NCBI GenBank assembly: GCA_029448655.1
Contig: JACCLO010000005.1
Coordinates: forward strand, 1,178,001 to 1,242,000
DNA from: Wolfiporia cocos
Lineage: Eukaryota > Basidiomycota > Agaricomycetes > Polyporales > Phaeolaceae
Direction of reading: 5' to 3'
DNA: 64,000 nucleotides
Shown: positions 22,671-35,569 of the stretch, piece after piece
Layout of the letters: each line of letters begins with the position of its first letter
Numbering within the stretch: the stretch's first letter is position 1
The notes under the pieces: generated by a model
Told to the model about the DNA's origin: nothing
Seen by the model: the letters and a program-made list of their open reading frames with translations, nothing else
Databases searched by the model: none
Translations under genes and position numbers: made by a program

Positions 22671-24919
22671 TGTGATCGCTGGATGGTGGGTCTCGCAGTG
22701 GACGAGATGGAATGCCGGGTGGGTGCTCGATCCTCCGGCGAGCTGTTGTAGTGCGCGCTTGAGATGGTGCTTAACTCCGGGGCTATTGATGGTGGTGCCC
22801 TGGCTTAGCATGCTAACGCCGCTGCTTTGTCCTGGCCGACTGCGTCCGTGTTGTAAGAAGAGGCATGGAACAACCCCTGGGATGCATCGCTGCATCGGCG
22901 CAGCGCGTTCCGAGACGTGAGTTCTGGGAGGGAGGCTCGCCGCGATCAGTGAGACGGTGCCCGAGCCGGTGATGGGTCCGTGCCCGCAGTGTCGGGGTGA
23001 TCGATCCATAGCGCGCGAGATCTGGCGGGAACCTTAGTTAGTCGTGCTGATGGCGCAGCGCGAGATCTGGTCTCCATGCGCGCGAGATGGCATCTTGCAA
23101 TATCGCCTGCAATGGGCAAGCATGCGCTGCCCGCGACGGCCTGATACGCGCACGCTGCTCAGTGGCCCCATCAGCGACCCCGCACACGCCCCGCCACACG
23201 CTCGGGCGTGCCTGCGCGTTGCCCGCGACTCGGGTCGCCGCGGCCGCTATGGGCCAGGGCGCGATGGCGCCACGATCAGAGCAGCGGTGGCGTCGGGCCT
23301 GCGTGCGCTCGGCCTGCGCGACAGCAGCGGTGCCGCGTCTGATGACCGCCGGACGGCTGGCCGCGATCGCGTCAGCCACGATCAAAACCGAGATCTCGAT
23401 ACGTTCGTGGCGGCACCCTGCGGCATGGCGTCCAGTCAGCGAGGAGTGCGTCGTGCAGCCTGCGCCTGCGTCGCGAAGCTCGACGAGCACCCGTCTTTGT
23501 GTAGAGTCAGGCCCGGCAAGTAAGCATCCGACGTGCACGCACGCTTTGACGCCTCCATTCAGCGGCCGTAGGCCGGCCCCCGATAGGCTCTTGCCGGATG
23601 CAGCTTGCTGCGAGCATTCGCGAAGATTTGGTATATGCTTGGTCGGTCAAGTGAATACAATCAATCTTCTATGCCACATACCGAGCGGCTGTGCTGCACG
23701 CATGCAAGAAGCGCCGGATGGCATCCCCGGCTCAAGCTCAATCCCCGAGCAAGTTCTATCAACCGCTCGCCCATGGATGAAGAAGATCACGCCGAGTCCT
23801 GTCCGAGAGATAGGGAAGATGACACAGGACGGAGGCGCGAGCGAATCTACACGTGAGTGCGAAGTGCACCCGTGACGATGCTTCTGAACCATCGCGCCCT
23901 CTTGGCCTGACACAGAACGGCAATAGCATGCGGCACTCGACGTCCGCGGGCAATTTAACGGACCGTTGCGTCGGACTGACACTGGAGGCGGCCTGAGCTC
24001 AGCTGTGCATGCCGGCCCCGGGCGTGGTGGACGGTGCGGCGCGGGCTAACGCATACGGAGGAAGATTGGACACGCAAGATGGGGGTGCGACAAGCGTCGA
24101 CGGTTAGCACGGGAGCAAACGCCGTCGGCGCACCCTGGAACACTAAGGGGCTGATGCAGCCCCTGCTTTGGCACGCTCCGACCACCATGGAGATGCGGGC
24201 ATTGGTTTCGGAACCACGCGCGCAACAGGGCTCCGCAGAGCTGGTTCCGGACAGTTGCGCAGGACGTGGCTCGGCGAAGCCTATGGCCTCTGATAAGACC
24301 TCGAGGACCCGTGCGATCTGAAGAAGATCGTGGTCATGGGTGCAGCAGCTGCACGGCCTCTGCGCACGGTGACATGACATAATTGTGCCTCGCCATGCCA
24401 GGTTGATAGTTTAATAGCTTCAGATTCGACGGAGATGGATATCAATCTTCGTCGGGAACCTACTGGAAAACAACTAAACCGAGCTCCAGACCGACGGGTT
24501 GGCGAATGCAATATATTGTATTGTACGCAAAAAGGACATTAGATATCTGCAGATGCAACTGCGTCAGCATGCCAATATCCTGGATTCAGAAGTACGGATT
24601 CATCAAAACAGTGTGCTGTGTATCCTATCCATACCTTTGATCACTTTTTGATCAAACATTATCAGTCTGATGTGAGGGTACTTTACGGTGCATTCGCCGT
24701 GAAGACCCTGTGAAGAGAGGCACGGACAGCAGCTATGGCCCTTGATGGATGTTCTGCATAGCGGGGATATCGTGAAGTAAAGACTATCAAGAAAATGCTC
24801 GAAACAAGGACAGAACCCTTAACAGGCAATCCTGTGCCTGATCAGATTGGGCGCCTAATCTAACACCCTTGTGGCGTCTATAGCTCTGCACTGCTCATTC
24901 GCCTATCGCCATAGCACAA
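22671..24919. other. 2.2 kb intergenic interval
   Basis: No gene supported. 23000-23500 is GC-rich; composition falls to about average from 24350 onward, ahead of the next gene. No tRNA or repeat recognised. Confidence 0.5.
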
Positions 24920-26378
24920 ATGTCGTTTGAAAACGCGCGTATCACCGAGGGTATCTATGCTGCTGTAGCTATGGACTGCACTGTCTCACTTTCCGTTTGC
25001 AGGTCTCATAGTGGCTTTGGCCCTGACGTCCGTCACGTCCGGGATTTTCGACGTTAAGCATTACATACACCTGCAACTTGTACCTCATATCTCGCGCTAT
25101 CATCAGGTGCGTTGTATTGGAGATAGCGGCGTTGGACATGAAGATGACACAGGGTCACTGGCTGCTACGGTGTAACAGTATTGGCGTCTTCTCACCCATC
25201 ACTTCGCATGTGCGAACTCGAGCGACATGCTTCTAACAACGCTCTTGCTGTACAACACAGGCGTTCACATTGAGAGATCATTTGGAAGCGCGAAGTATGC
25301 CGTGAGCATTGAATATCTCGAAAAGCATAGCAGCCTCCCGCTGAACGTTGATGATCGATGACAGTCTTTCATTATTGTGACAATGCTCGTGTCCACGATC
25401 ACCACATTCCTCTCCCTGTTGCTACTTCACACGTCTCCTACGGTCGGCAATCTCTTCAACTACATCCCCTGTGGTCCCTTTGCCATAGTATACAGTATAC
25501 TCTATCAGCACGTCCGATTGGTCCCGCAAGCGTATCAATGGCGGCTCTTTGGACTGACGGTGAACGACAAGGCAACAACGTACCTTCTAGCCGCACAGGT
25601 GAGTGGCGTTTGAACGAAACGAACTAGTCTTTTCGGTCATATGATGCGATGCGGCGTGACGTGCGGTGTGAAGCTTGAAGGATGCGTGTGCAATTCGGTC
25701 TCATCGAAATAGTCACAACGATCCAACCCCTGAATCCGCATCCTCAGAAGTTCAGCCACTGACATAACCTTAGCTAGCCATATCACATTTTCCCTCAACT
25801 ATGCTGCCCATCAGCATGGGCATACTTTCAGGGTACATCTATAGATCGGACCTGTTACAGCTCAAGAGCTGGCGTGTTCCGCACAGGTTCGGGTATCCTG
25901 GAAAGAGATTTATGATAGCTCTAATGTATCATTGCAAATTTTCAGATTGCAGAGGTTCGTGGAGAGCTGGTTGGCGCCATTGTATGGAGAGAGGAGAGCC
26001 GTCAGACGTACGATCCGTGTCTTCCCCGAGTCGCGGTCGCGTCGCCGTTCAGACAGGACAGCCACAAGCGAGGAGGAGCCAGTCACGACTGCTGACAGGC
26101 AAGGGGCTACGCGGCAGCGGACTGCCGAGCGGGACACGTCCAGAAGACAAAGAGAAATCGACATCCGCAACCTGTCCGCAATGTTCCCAGACGTCGGGCG
26201 GGACGTGATCGCCGACGTACTGCAGCGTAGGTACGTACGGAGACACTTGCTACCTCGTTACCGTTCTATTGCCTTCTCTCCTTTGCCTGTTTTATTCACA
26301 TGCTAATGTGCTCTACCGTACGTTCTAAGTCCGAGCACCGAGGCCGCGGCGGCCATTCTCCTTAGCTCGCGAAGTTAG
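24920..26378 (+). CDS. rhomboid-like UBA-domain ER protein (UBAC2/Dsc2 type)
   Basis: Seven exons: 24920-24950, 25003-25106, 25179-25301, 25365-25598, 25774-25886, 25946-26230, 26330-26378; 939 nt, 312 residues, all frames consistent. The joined product opens MSFENARITEG, continues IFDVKHYIHLQLVPHISRYHQ and YWRLLTHHFACANSSDMLL, and has several hydrophobic helices (FIIVTMLVSTITTFLSLLLL, FNYIPCGPFAIVYSILYQ), in the rhomboid pseudoprotease pattern without a visible Ser-His dyad. A basic linker leads to a C-terminal UBA domain (IRNLSAMFPDVGRDVIADVLQR, SPSTEAAAAILLSS). Homologues work in ER-associated degradation or the Golgi Dsc ubiquitin ligase complex by binding ubiquitin and recruiting partners. 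Short exons hide this gene from simple ORF scans. Weakest junction: the exon 5/6 acceptor, where TTTTCAG at 25945 was preferred over a nearby alternative. Confidence 0.85.
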
Positions 26379-27131
26379 GCTTACAATGTTTCGTCTGCCA
26401 TCCATGCGGCGCAGCCGGCTCATGTACTGATTAATTGATGTCGAGCCGGCGATCAGTTCAATTGCACATTATTCAGCAGTTTACGTCCACCCAATGCATC
26501 GCTTCGCGCGAGTCTAGCTGCGAAGGTGCGGAACAGGTCTTCGCGGGCCGCAATATCGCTTGCGGACGATGTGATCTCTGCGCCATATGGCTGGCTGTTG
26601 GCCAGCCTCGGCTGGAGTCCATCGGTGAAACCAGTGTCCGCGATACGGTGAGCACTCTGTTTCAAATTGCTTCTGCTCCCCGCCGCAGCGCCCTGATATC
26701 ACGAATTCGGGCCCCATTCCGTTAGTGGGTCGATTGCCGACGACCACGCTACTTCGCGCATTGATCTTCGATGTGCCTGGGACTTGCTGCCGACGATGCA
26801 ACGGCTACGAATCTCGCGCAAAAATGCCGGTTGATCGAGTCTCTTCAGGCTAGTCATGTGAGACAGCAATTGTGAGGATCTCGAAACCCACGCAGAGTAA
26901 GATACCGTCTCTTCTGTAAGCATACCAATCGGAGAATTCGCCTCTACGTGCACGAAGACACCGTTGCGACGTACAGTTGCCTACTGATGCATCATGGAGC
27001 AAGCACAGATTTGACAAGTCTAAAGGCGCCTTGATTCAGTAGCATACAGCGCGTACTTCGCTGACAAGAAACGTATGACCAGTTGGCAATCCTAAGTCAT
27101 ATTTGGGAGTCTATCGGTCATAACGCAACCC
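26379..27131. other. intergenic; possible unrecognised minus-strand fragment
   Basis: On the minus strand, 26453-26953 has open frames that can be joined by a putative intron (about 26704-26659), but the product resembles no family I know and no start is convincing. It may be a decayed gene. Nothing else seen. Confidence 0.3.
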
Positions 27132-29592
27132 CTAAGAGGCTGCGGCGTCAACGTCCTCGCCCTCGAAACCCGCCTCATCCTCCTCATCATCTCCTGTGAA
27201 CGCGTTCATCGGGACCGCGTAGAGTCGGAGTACCGGCTGAATAGTGGCAGAAAATTAGTTAAGAATTCTAGTATGCTGATGACAGGATGGGAAGAGCGGA
27301 GAGGTCAAGTGGTAGTAATCAGCAAAATTTCCCATCGTTCCTGGGCAACAGAGATAATGACTTCCGTGCCTGGGATTTTCGCGGCATTAGCCCAGAGCGT
27401 CGCACACAGTGCGCGACACCACATGGAAGCTTGCGCCACAGCAGCCCGGGAGACGCATTGATATGCCGGCGGAGGTCGACTGGGAATCCGCAATTCCGTC
27501 GTATCTGAGAGCGAAACTATGACAATCACGTCATGGCGTGTATACCAACCTCCCGAACCAACCCGCATATTGGGAATTAAAGACAAATGGAGACGACAGA
27601 CTCACCTTGTTCGGGTCCTTGATCAGGACATACTTGCCCTCAGATTGCTTCATGCACATGTCCGTGACGGTCCGAACGATACCCCAGCCATTCGCAAGAG
27701 ACACGTTAAGTTGCACGGCAAAGTCCATCGGGCGCGTCGATGTGGTGCTGAGGATGACATGCCGGGCATTGTCGCGAGGATTTACGCGAGAGATGAACCT
27801 AGAAGGCGGAAATTGTTGCAAATTCGGTTAGCAACGGCCACAGTATCTTCAACCGCTGCGATGACATTCGGGGCTCAGGCGGGGATTCTAGGGCCCCGCC
27901 CAGGACCCAAACTAACGGAGGCAGTTGGGGCGCTAGAGCTACTCACCCAATCTTCATCAGCTCCGCTCCGGCAAGCACGCTCTGGACGGTCCACTTTGCA
28001 AGCTTGCAACTGTTATTCTTCATTTCTGTGGCGACGACAGCTCCTCGCTGCGAGTCAAGCTTCGACCGCCAGTCAGGAGCGCCACCCGCACCGGCGGCGC
28101 GGGGATCAAATTCGTTGAGTGCACGGATGGTCACAAGCCCTTGACCTGCGCTCGGGTTGCCGGCACCCGGCAAGTATCCGTCAACCTCCGTCCGCACGCA
28201 AAGTTTGACATCCTCGTCCTCAGTAATGCCGAGGTCAAAGACACGGTAACGGTAGCCACAGGACGCGAGAGGCTCGGTCTCCTCGGTCCCATAGAATGGA
28301 TTCGGCTTTTCAAAATCGACAGGCGGCGGTGGCGGGGTCTCGGTGACTGATTGGAAACCGAAGTTCTGGTTGATATACGTCGCCTCAAGGGACAGAGATG
28401 TAGCTGAGTTAATGGACGGGGCCTCCGGTACCGCAATCTTCTCATTCGGGTTGTTCGGATTCACGGTGGGCGGATCCTGCGGGGGGTCGGCAGCATTTTC
28501 ATTGACAGTGACGGTATCAAATGGACCGCCATCACGCTTGTCGAAGAAGAGCTTGTTCCCTGTACGGACAATCACGATGTCCCATGGGTTCACTGATCGG
28601 GGTGCGCACATCAGCACGCTCAGAATAGCATCAGTGGTGTACACAGTAGCGGTGTCCCTTGATGCCAACTATCAATGAGCAGAATACAGTTAGCATCGCC
28701 ACCTGTGTATTTCCCAGACATGCCAAACCTCTTGGATGACGGGATCGTCTGAAGTCGTAGTGTTATACTTGATCCGATCAACCAATTGCAGGGGCTTCTC
28801 GGTTCTCGTGGTGATACGGTCGTAGGTTTTGTCATAGGGGAAGAGGCGACCATACGACTCACTGTGGGGACATGAGTAACAATGCTTCACCGGGTAGCAA
28901 GATAAAACGTACAGGTCTTCGGGGTCGTCAACCTCCAGGCGCAACTTCGAGAGCCGATGGAACTCAATCTCTTCCAGCATGTCCCATTCAGGAGAAATCG
29001 CGACAGACGACTCGCGTGCACGGTTATTCTATTGCAGAAGGAGCATTGAGAGAGAGAGAGAGAAACGATGCTAGAGTGTGATGCAGACCTTTTCCCAGTC
29101 CCTCCAGCCCCGTCTTCCACCACGCTGTGCAGCTCCGCCGCCGCCACGTCCGGGGGTGAACCCACCACGCCCGCGACTTTGCGCGCCTCCCCTACCCATC
29201 GCACCTCCACGTCCGGCGTTCCTACCTCTGCTGAGAGCACCGCCCCTGCGCGTAGTGCTGGTTTTGGTGTCGACCAGTGAAAAGCTCGACTCATCCTCGG
29301 CATGGAAGTAAGCAAATGCACTGGCAGTACCGCTGCCAAATGCCTGCTGCCCGTCGCGCCTGCCACGACCGCCAGGGCCTCCTCCCCTGGCACCACCCTG
29401 CGCGGATGCAAGACCCACATTTTGGCCGCCGCTGATATCGTTCCAATCAGCGAATCGGCCTAGTTTGTCGGATTTCGAGTATGGGGCGTAAGGGATGTCC
29501 TTGAACTTGAATTGAGCAGGCAAGTTCGACGAAGAGGGTCCCCAGCCCCCATCGGGGTTATCGTGAATCTCTGGCAGCGAGAACGAGGCCAT
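27132..29592 (-). CDS. eIF3d: translation initiation factor eIF3 subunit D
   Basis: Six exons on the minus strand: 29592-29089, 29028-28913, 28861-28729, 28668-27947, 27798-27606, 27236-27132; 1773 nt, 590 residues. It opens MASFSLPEIHDNPDGGWGPS and contains the family marks FKDIPYAPYSKSDKLGRFADW, an Arg/Gly-rich RNA-binding region (about residues 80-165), WDMLEEIEFHRLSKL, DRITTRTEKPLQLVDRIKYNTTTSDDPVIQE, TVYTTDAILSVLMCAPRSVNPWDIV, FISRVNPRDNARHVIL and the acidic tail TGDDEEDEAGFEGEDVD. eIF3d is the mRNA-cap-contacting subunit of eIF3 and supports specialised cap-dependent initiation. Two donors are non-consensus (GTCTGC after exon 1, GTTTGG after exon 3), but the joined protein matches the family through both. 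The gene is divergent from IST3. Confidence 0.95.
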
Positions 29593-29737
29593 AATCAGTG
29601 TAGGAAACGAGTCGGTCGCTTGCAAGATCCAAGTCCAAAATTTGCCCGAGTCCAGTAAACGATCGGCGTCTCGCACGTGGCTGGACGCGTTCAATCATAC
29701 GCTTCTCGTTACGGGACCTCATCCTTACCTTCTCATC
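29593..29737. promoter_or_regulatory. 145 bp divergent promoter, eIF3d / IST3
   Basis: Only 145 bp separate the two start codons on opposite strands, so transcription of both genes must start from this interval or within 5' UTRs that overlap it. No clear TATA box is visible, as is common for housekeeping promoters. Confidence 0.7.
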
Positions 29738-30948
29738 ATGAAGTAAGCCAGTAACACTCACGCTATATGTCTCGATGCTAATGCACGCATTCTCATAGCG
29801 TGGTACGGGAAATCAACAAGATCAATGAGCGCGAGCTCGACCTCGGTGCCACGGGCTCTTGGCACGACGATTACAAGGGTATGCAGACTGGTTTATTCAG
29901 ACGTAGAGTCAAATTGATGCTCGAACTACAACAGATTCTGCATATATCTTTATTGGAGGTCTCCATAACGAGCTAACCGAGGGCGATGTGATCGCGATAT
30001 TCTCTCAGTGAGCACCCCTCTTGGAACGGTCAGCTTTGTGTAAATGACATGCATTGCAGATACGGGGAGGTAATGGACGTCAACCTGCCTCGCGACAAGA
30101 ACACAGGAAAGACAAGGGGATTTGGCTTCTTGATGTACGAGGACCAGCGTTCGACTATTCTGGCCGTAGACAACTTGAATGGTGCAAACGTTCTAGAGAG
30201 GACCCTGCGCGTCGACCACGTGAAGAATTACAAGCAGCCCAAAGTCAAGAAAGAGGACGGCGAATGGCAAGAGAGGGAGGAACAAAGCCTGAACGCGAAG
30301 CCCGAAGTGATCATCGGTGCGTCGCGCAGCTCTTCTTCTCCGTAGTCCGCTGATTGGATAGACTTTCCTGCAGACGACGACGCGGAATCAGAGTCGTCCG
30401 AAGATGATGGGCCCCCAATCGATCCAGAAGACCCCATGTATGAATACCTTGTTGCTAGGCGGAGAGAGGAGAAGGCCTTGAAGAAGTCTAAGAAGTCCAA
30501 ATCAAAGTCCAAGAAGCACAAGGACGAAACACCAGAAGAGCGGCGTGCGCGGAAGGAGCGCAAGCGGCTACGTAAGGCTGCGCAGAAGTCCAACACCATG
30601 CGCGATGTGGAAGAGCTGCTCAACTCGCTCGAAGGCAGAGCCGACCGCGGCGCACGCGACAGCCGCTCTTCCCCCCGCATAGGCAGATCCCGGAGTAGAA
30701 GCCCGCGTCGTGAGCGGGGCGGAGACGACCGCCGACCGCGCTACTCCCCAGACAGAAGGCGGTCACGTACACGGTCTCCCGTGCGGGACGAGCGTTCCTT
30801 GCGTGTTCAAGCGTCTAGGTCTCGTTCGCCCGGCCGACGGTCATACGATGAAAGGCGTGGGGCAAGCCGCTACGAAGATGCGAGTGATCGCAAAGACTAC
30901 GACCGCGACCGCGCTCCTCCATCACGAACACGAAGAGGGGATGATTGA
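29738..30948 (+). CDS. IST3: RES complex splicing factor Ist3/Snu17 (RBMX2-like)
   Basis: Five exons: 29738-29742 (5 nt: ATG AA), 29799-29878, 29935-30007, 30060-30316, 30374-30948; 990 nt, 329 residues. The family opening is [34 protein letters not shown]. The single RRM has RNP2 at residues 32-38 and RNP1 at 72-79 (RGFGFLMY), followed by [13 protein letters not shown]. The C-terminal half is charged: acidic [21 protein letters not shown], a Lys-rich stretch, then an Arg/Ser-rich tail typical of splicing factors but longer than in yeast. Ist3 with Bud13 and Pml1 forms the retention-and-splicing complex that binds the spliceosome and pre-mRNA. The 5 nt first coding exon is required to supply the Met and reach the conserved N-terminus. 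Confidence 0.93.
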
Positions 30949-33900
30949 CATGCGTTGGCGGTGTAACATTAGGTGATTTCGGAAGTGTTCGTTACCTCTC
31001 AGCCGTACGTATACCACAACTTCCGGGACGCAACGGTGTACATTCACACGCGGGATGTTACGATGTTGGGGCAGCTGTGTATAGTTCCTAACATTAGATG
31101 TGAGCTAACGGTATGTCAAGCGAGCTTCATTGTTGATGCTACGCCGTCCCATCACAAAATTCGCCGTAGTGACCCGGTTACTGGGCATTCACTGACGTTA
31201 ATTCCCGCCTGAAAAGACGTCAATCTGAGCTCAAGATCCAAGTGCCATGTGATCCAGCGATAGTCGAAGCTTTGAACGGATGATGCGATGATACACGTGC
31301 GGATTCGGAATTGGGGACGTGAGACCGTAGACGTCGCCAGGGCATCATGCGAGGGCAAATGTCAGAATTGAAAGTATCCGCTATTTTGGGCTATGACATG
31401 AAGGTTTTGTCATAGCAGCAGCCTCGCATGTCGATATCTATCTATACCCACGAGCCATGAAGGTACTTTGTCACCTATGTTGACACAACCGCACCAAGTG
31501 CATCCATCGAATGGGGATCGATTTAATGCCTCGAGGCAACAATGTATGCTAACAGCGATACCTGTTTGGAGATGTGTGTTGATCTCCGGCAGTAGGAGCC
31601 TGGTGCACAAGGAGCAGTTTCAACTAGAGATGTAGACAGGTCCCGGGGGCTCTGGATTGTACAGCCCTAGCCCGGAGATGCTGAATTGACGGAGGTTGAC
31701 GGCCCAGAGAGGGATTCGGAGAACCAATCCATCTGGGATTGTGTCATTGTACCTGTGCTCCCTGGGACCCAGGAACAACCCAGGACCAATCTCGTTCAGG
31801 AGTGCAGGAGTGATTGAACATACGGGAGCGAGTGTGCATTGAATGGAAGCTGAAACTCGCCGCGGACACAATTCACATCCTCGGGGGATAGCACACACTG
31901 CGGTCTGGGGAAAGCAGTGCCACTAGCGCGTCGCTGATCAGGTGCGCGTTTTTGGGCTCCCTTGAGATTATACATACTACGTCCAAAAAAACTCCAGCGT
32001 CCCGGGTTTGCGCCAGAGCGTCATTATTGCTAAATGATTGGCTGATAAGGGCACATATCGATATTCTAGTTCGACCACACAACGCTCGAGGGCATTGCTT
32101 CCATATGATCTCCACCGAACAGCACAGCCAGAGCGTTATGGAGCGGAGCGGTATACAGTGGTAAAGCAGATGCCAAGTAGCCTGCGAATATCCTTACACA
32201 GCTATCATCAAGATGAGAGCGTCCAATAGGCTAATCTGTCACACTAAACTTGTTACCCTGGGTAATGCTAAGCACTTACTGGTCTGACGATTTGGAGTGT
32301 ATAGCCTCGCTCTATTTGTCCGCGGCAGCACGTCATAGGGAGCCAGATGTGCGCGTAGCCAATTTGGTGTTGAAACCTGAACATTGTGAGCTAGTGGAGC
32401 AAATCTATGGATTCCGCTTGTTGCAGATCCTCGAGGCATACTAATATAAAAAATTTGCACTGCCAGCGGCACGCCTAATGGCCACGCTTGGCTCGTTTTG
32501 TGTTAGGAAACGGAAGAGGGGTGCGAAAATATCGGAGTTTCAGTGAGCCACAAACACCTTGCGCTCAAGTGACACCGGCCGGGTGAAATTAACATAGAGG
32601 GCCGACGGAGTGGGTGGACTATCGCATCCAGGTGACCGGTTCTGGGCACTTTGCACACGCAGACCACGCAGACTGCGCGGCAAAGACTCAGGCGTCACAA
32701 AGTACAGGAACCCAGATACCGGGAGATGTGGCAAGGTAGACCGCGCAACGCGTGAGCAGTTCCGCGGATGAACTGAGTGACAGAGACAGTACCTAGCTCC
32801 GGGTGTGTGGTTGTGGCTGAGGCGTGAGACGAGAAAGAGCACGGGAGCTGAGTCCGCGGGTTTCTGTTTCTTCCCCGAGCAATTGTGAAATACGTCCATA
32901 CGTCCATGGCGGTGCTCACGAGTACATTGATTGTCGCTACACGCCCAGAATCCTCAATGCAGTGACTGCAGAGATGGGATGACCCCTGAAGGCCTGATCG
33001 TTGACTCTGATAGACATTGGGTGCCCAGCATCACATCAGGACAACTATTGCCTACGTTCGCGACTCACCTCTGTCATATCGCTTACGGTGCGTAGATATG
33101 ATGTGCAATGTCGATGTTCGTAAGGGCGCTGACAGGTACGCGAATGCGCCAGCCGTTATCATTTATCAAACACGCGATGTTTCGTAAGTGAGACGGATTC
33201 CACGACAGGGCGGCGAGACACTGGTAAGCGTGAGCGCGCCGACAATGACGAATGCGATGCAGTCAGGAATAGCTCGTACCACGATAGGAGGGCGCCCCTG
33301 TGATTACACATTCATACAATCATGAGCTCGGGAAGACAAAAATTTTTGACAACAAGTTTCAATCGGCTCCGCTTGTGTACTGTGACTAGATGCTGATTGC
33401 AAAGTGGTTATTCATTGCAAAATTTGTTCAGCAGTCCCATATCCTCGGGCTTGAAACATCACATACATTGTGTAGGTAATGAGGAGCGAGGTGAATCGCA
33501 TTGAGGGTTGATGCTCAATTGGATAAGAGGGTCATTTTGCAATTAGGGTCCGACCATAGTGGTGAGTACTGGGGACTCCAGTAGTCCGCCGACAGGACAA
33601 GCCACGCACCGATTGCGCCACCGTGAAGGGGTGCCAGCAGATGCACACAAACCTAGCCTTCAACACGCCCATACAACGTCCGCATGGTCCGCCAAACTTG
33701 ACACGCGCTTGAGGGTGTCTGCGTTACGGAACATATCGCTTTCCTCGAAGAAGGGTAACGGAGCATTCAGGGTTGCGCTTGTAAGTTCGGAGAATATCGT
33801 CTCCCTCGTCTATGGCTTGCGGAGCATGTCGCTGAGACCACCGACTAGTTCAACCAACTCACTGACACAAAATGGAACGAGGTGTCAGTGGTATACCAGC

Positions 33901-35420
33901 GGCCCCTGCTCTCGCTAGCGCAGAAAGAGCACAAAACCCGTCAGTCGGCTAGGAGGTGAAATACTCGCCAACATTTGGATCAGTCGTAGTGAGGCCGTTA
34001 TCGCATCAATGAGTTAATGAGTTGTTTATTTCATTGTCCGCAAGCCGGCGGAGTCAATGAACACCAATGTGTTGTAGGAGGGGCATGCACTTTTAAGGGA
34101 ATGGCCTTGCTTGCGACTGTCCTTGAAATAGATCCCAGACAAACTGAAGCAGTGCATACACCGTGAACGAGATATGACCCACGAAGCAAGCCTAGGATGA
34201 ATGACGAGCTTGACAGGTTTCTTCTGGGACGGTTCCGACGCACGTACCAAGCACCTGAGATTGGCTTGCTTACCCAGTATCTAAGCAATCATGGAGCGCA
34301 GCTCGGTCATTTGACAGACAGAACAGCACATGACGTAGCGGTGACAATAAAAGTAAAAGTTGGTTCCAGAGGCCAAGAAGCAAGCTATGCCTAACAATGG
34401 AAGTGAGCCCCGTCGAGAATGTGTCTGCTGATGTCCAGAGTCACCACGAAAGTGGCAGCTCGCGAGCACTGCCGCGTTCTCGTAGAAGCCAGCAGGAACA
34501 CGGCAACGACGTAGCACGAAGATTGTGGAGTACCACGGCAGACGTATAGCCTGACGTCTGATGAGCCTCCAGTGCAGTATGATTAATGCAGGATTCGAGG
34601 CAGAGACCAGTCAATCGTATAAAGACGGCTTCGGACCACAAGCCACGCAGCAATACCAGAGACGATGCATTTGCTATGTATCAGCGGACCTTGGTTCTTG
34701 GATGTAAAATGACTGAAGGCTTGGACGCATCAGTCAAGGGAACGAAGTGCGGCGCTCGCACCGCAGGCCTCTACGCCATGGTGGATGCGGCACGACATGG
34801 TCAGTGGATACAACCAATAGTAGGCATGCCATGCGTGCAGCATAACAGGGGTGGTTGAGGCTGGGCAGGGGATGCAGCGAGGTGTCATGACACGCCGAGG
34901 AAAAGATCTTGGCTGCTCAAGGGAAGACAATACACGCTCAAGAGAAGCAGAAGAACCGTAATATGGCTGTCTATCTCAAATTCAAACGGCCTTAGATATG
35001 CAATGATGATGTATACGATCTCGAGCTGACGACCAAGTGAGACAGATTATGCCGAGAGCGCCCTAGTTATGTCATAGAGTCTACAGCGAGAGGGGCCACT
35101 GAGGCGTCCATAAGTCACCAGGCCTCTCAGTGCAGCGCAAAGCGAGTAGAGGCTGGTGATAATGATGAAGTCGCGCGCTCGCTGATGGCTAGTGGCAGTG
35201 TTACTTACGCGTCCATTTGAAGTAGCGCCCAAGCTCTTAGCCGAAAAACATGAAAAACATGGACATGGAGGCGTTGTTGCGCCGACCAGGAGGCTCTCCA
35301 AGCCCTTTATTCCCCCTCGCGGCGCTCTGTCGCCTTACGACCTTCCTTCCCCCTCATTGATATCATCTATCTATCTGCCATATAGACGCGTTGCGCATTG
35401 TGCCTGGCTGGTCGACATCA
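30949..35420. other. 4.5 kb interval without recognisable genes
   Basis: Composition is near average, with stops in all frames and only short open frames, none with a known motif. A minus-strand frame at 31620-31898 (PALLNEIGPGLFLGP..) looks protein-like but could not be linked to flanking exons. No tRNA, LTR or long repeat recognised; probably intergenic DNA with old, decayed sequence. Confidence 0.45.
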
Positions 35421-35569
35421 TGCTGCCCCCGTCCCATCTCTCGTTTTTCTGCATCTCGGCAAGGCTACTTTCATCCGCGATGAGCGCGTCCGCCCGCTTT
35501 GCGAATGGCGTTCTTCCACATAGGAGACTTGTAGCACACGATACACGTTTATTCCCGCGGTGCGTGCAG

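Noticed and set aside
26453..26953. Minus-strand frames that can be joined by a 46 bp intron
   Set aside because: No recognised family, no good start, and alternative frames equally open; noted only as a possible decayed gene.
31620..31898. Minus-strand frame with protein-like text
   Set aside because: No continuation through splice sites and no family signature.
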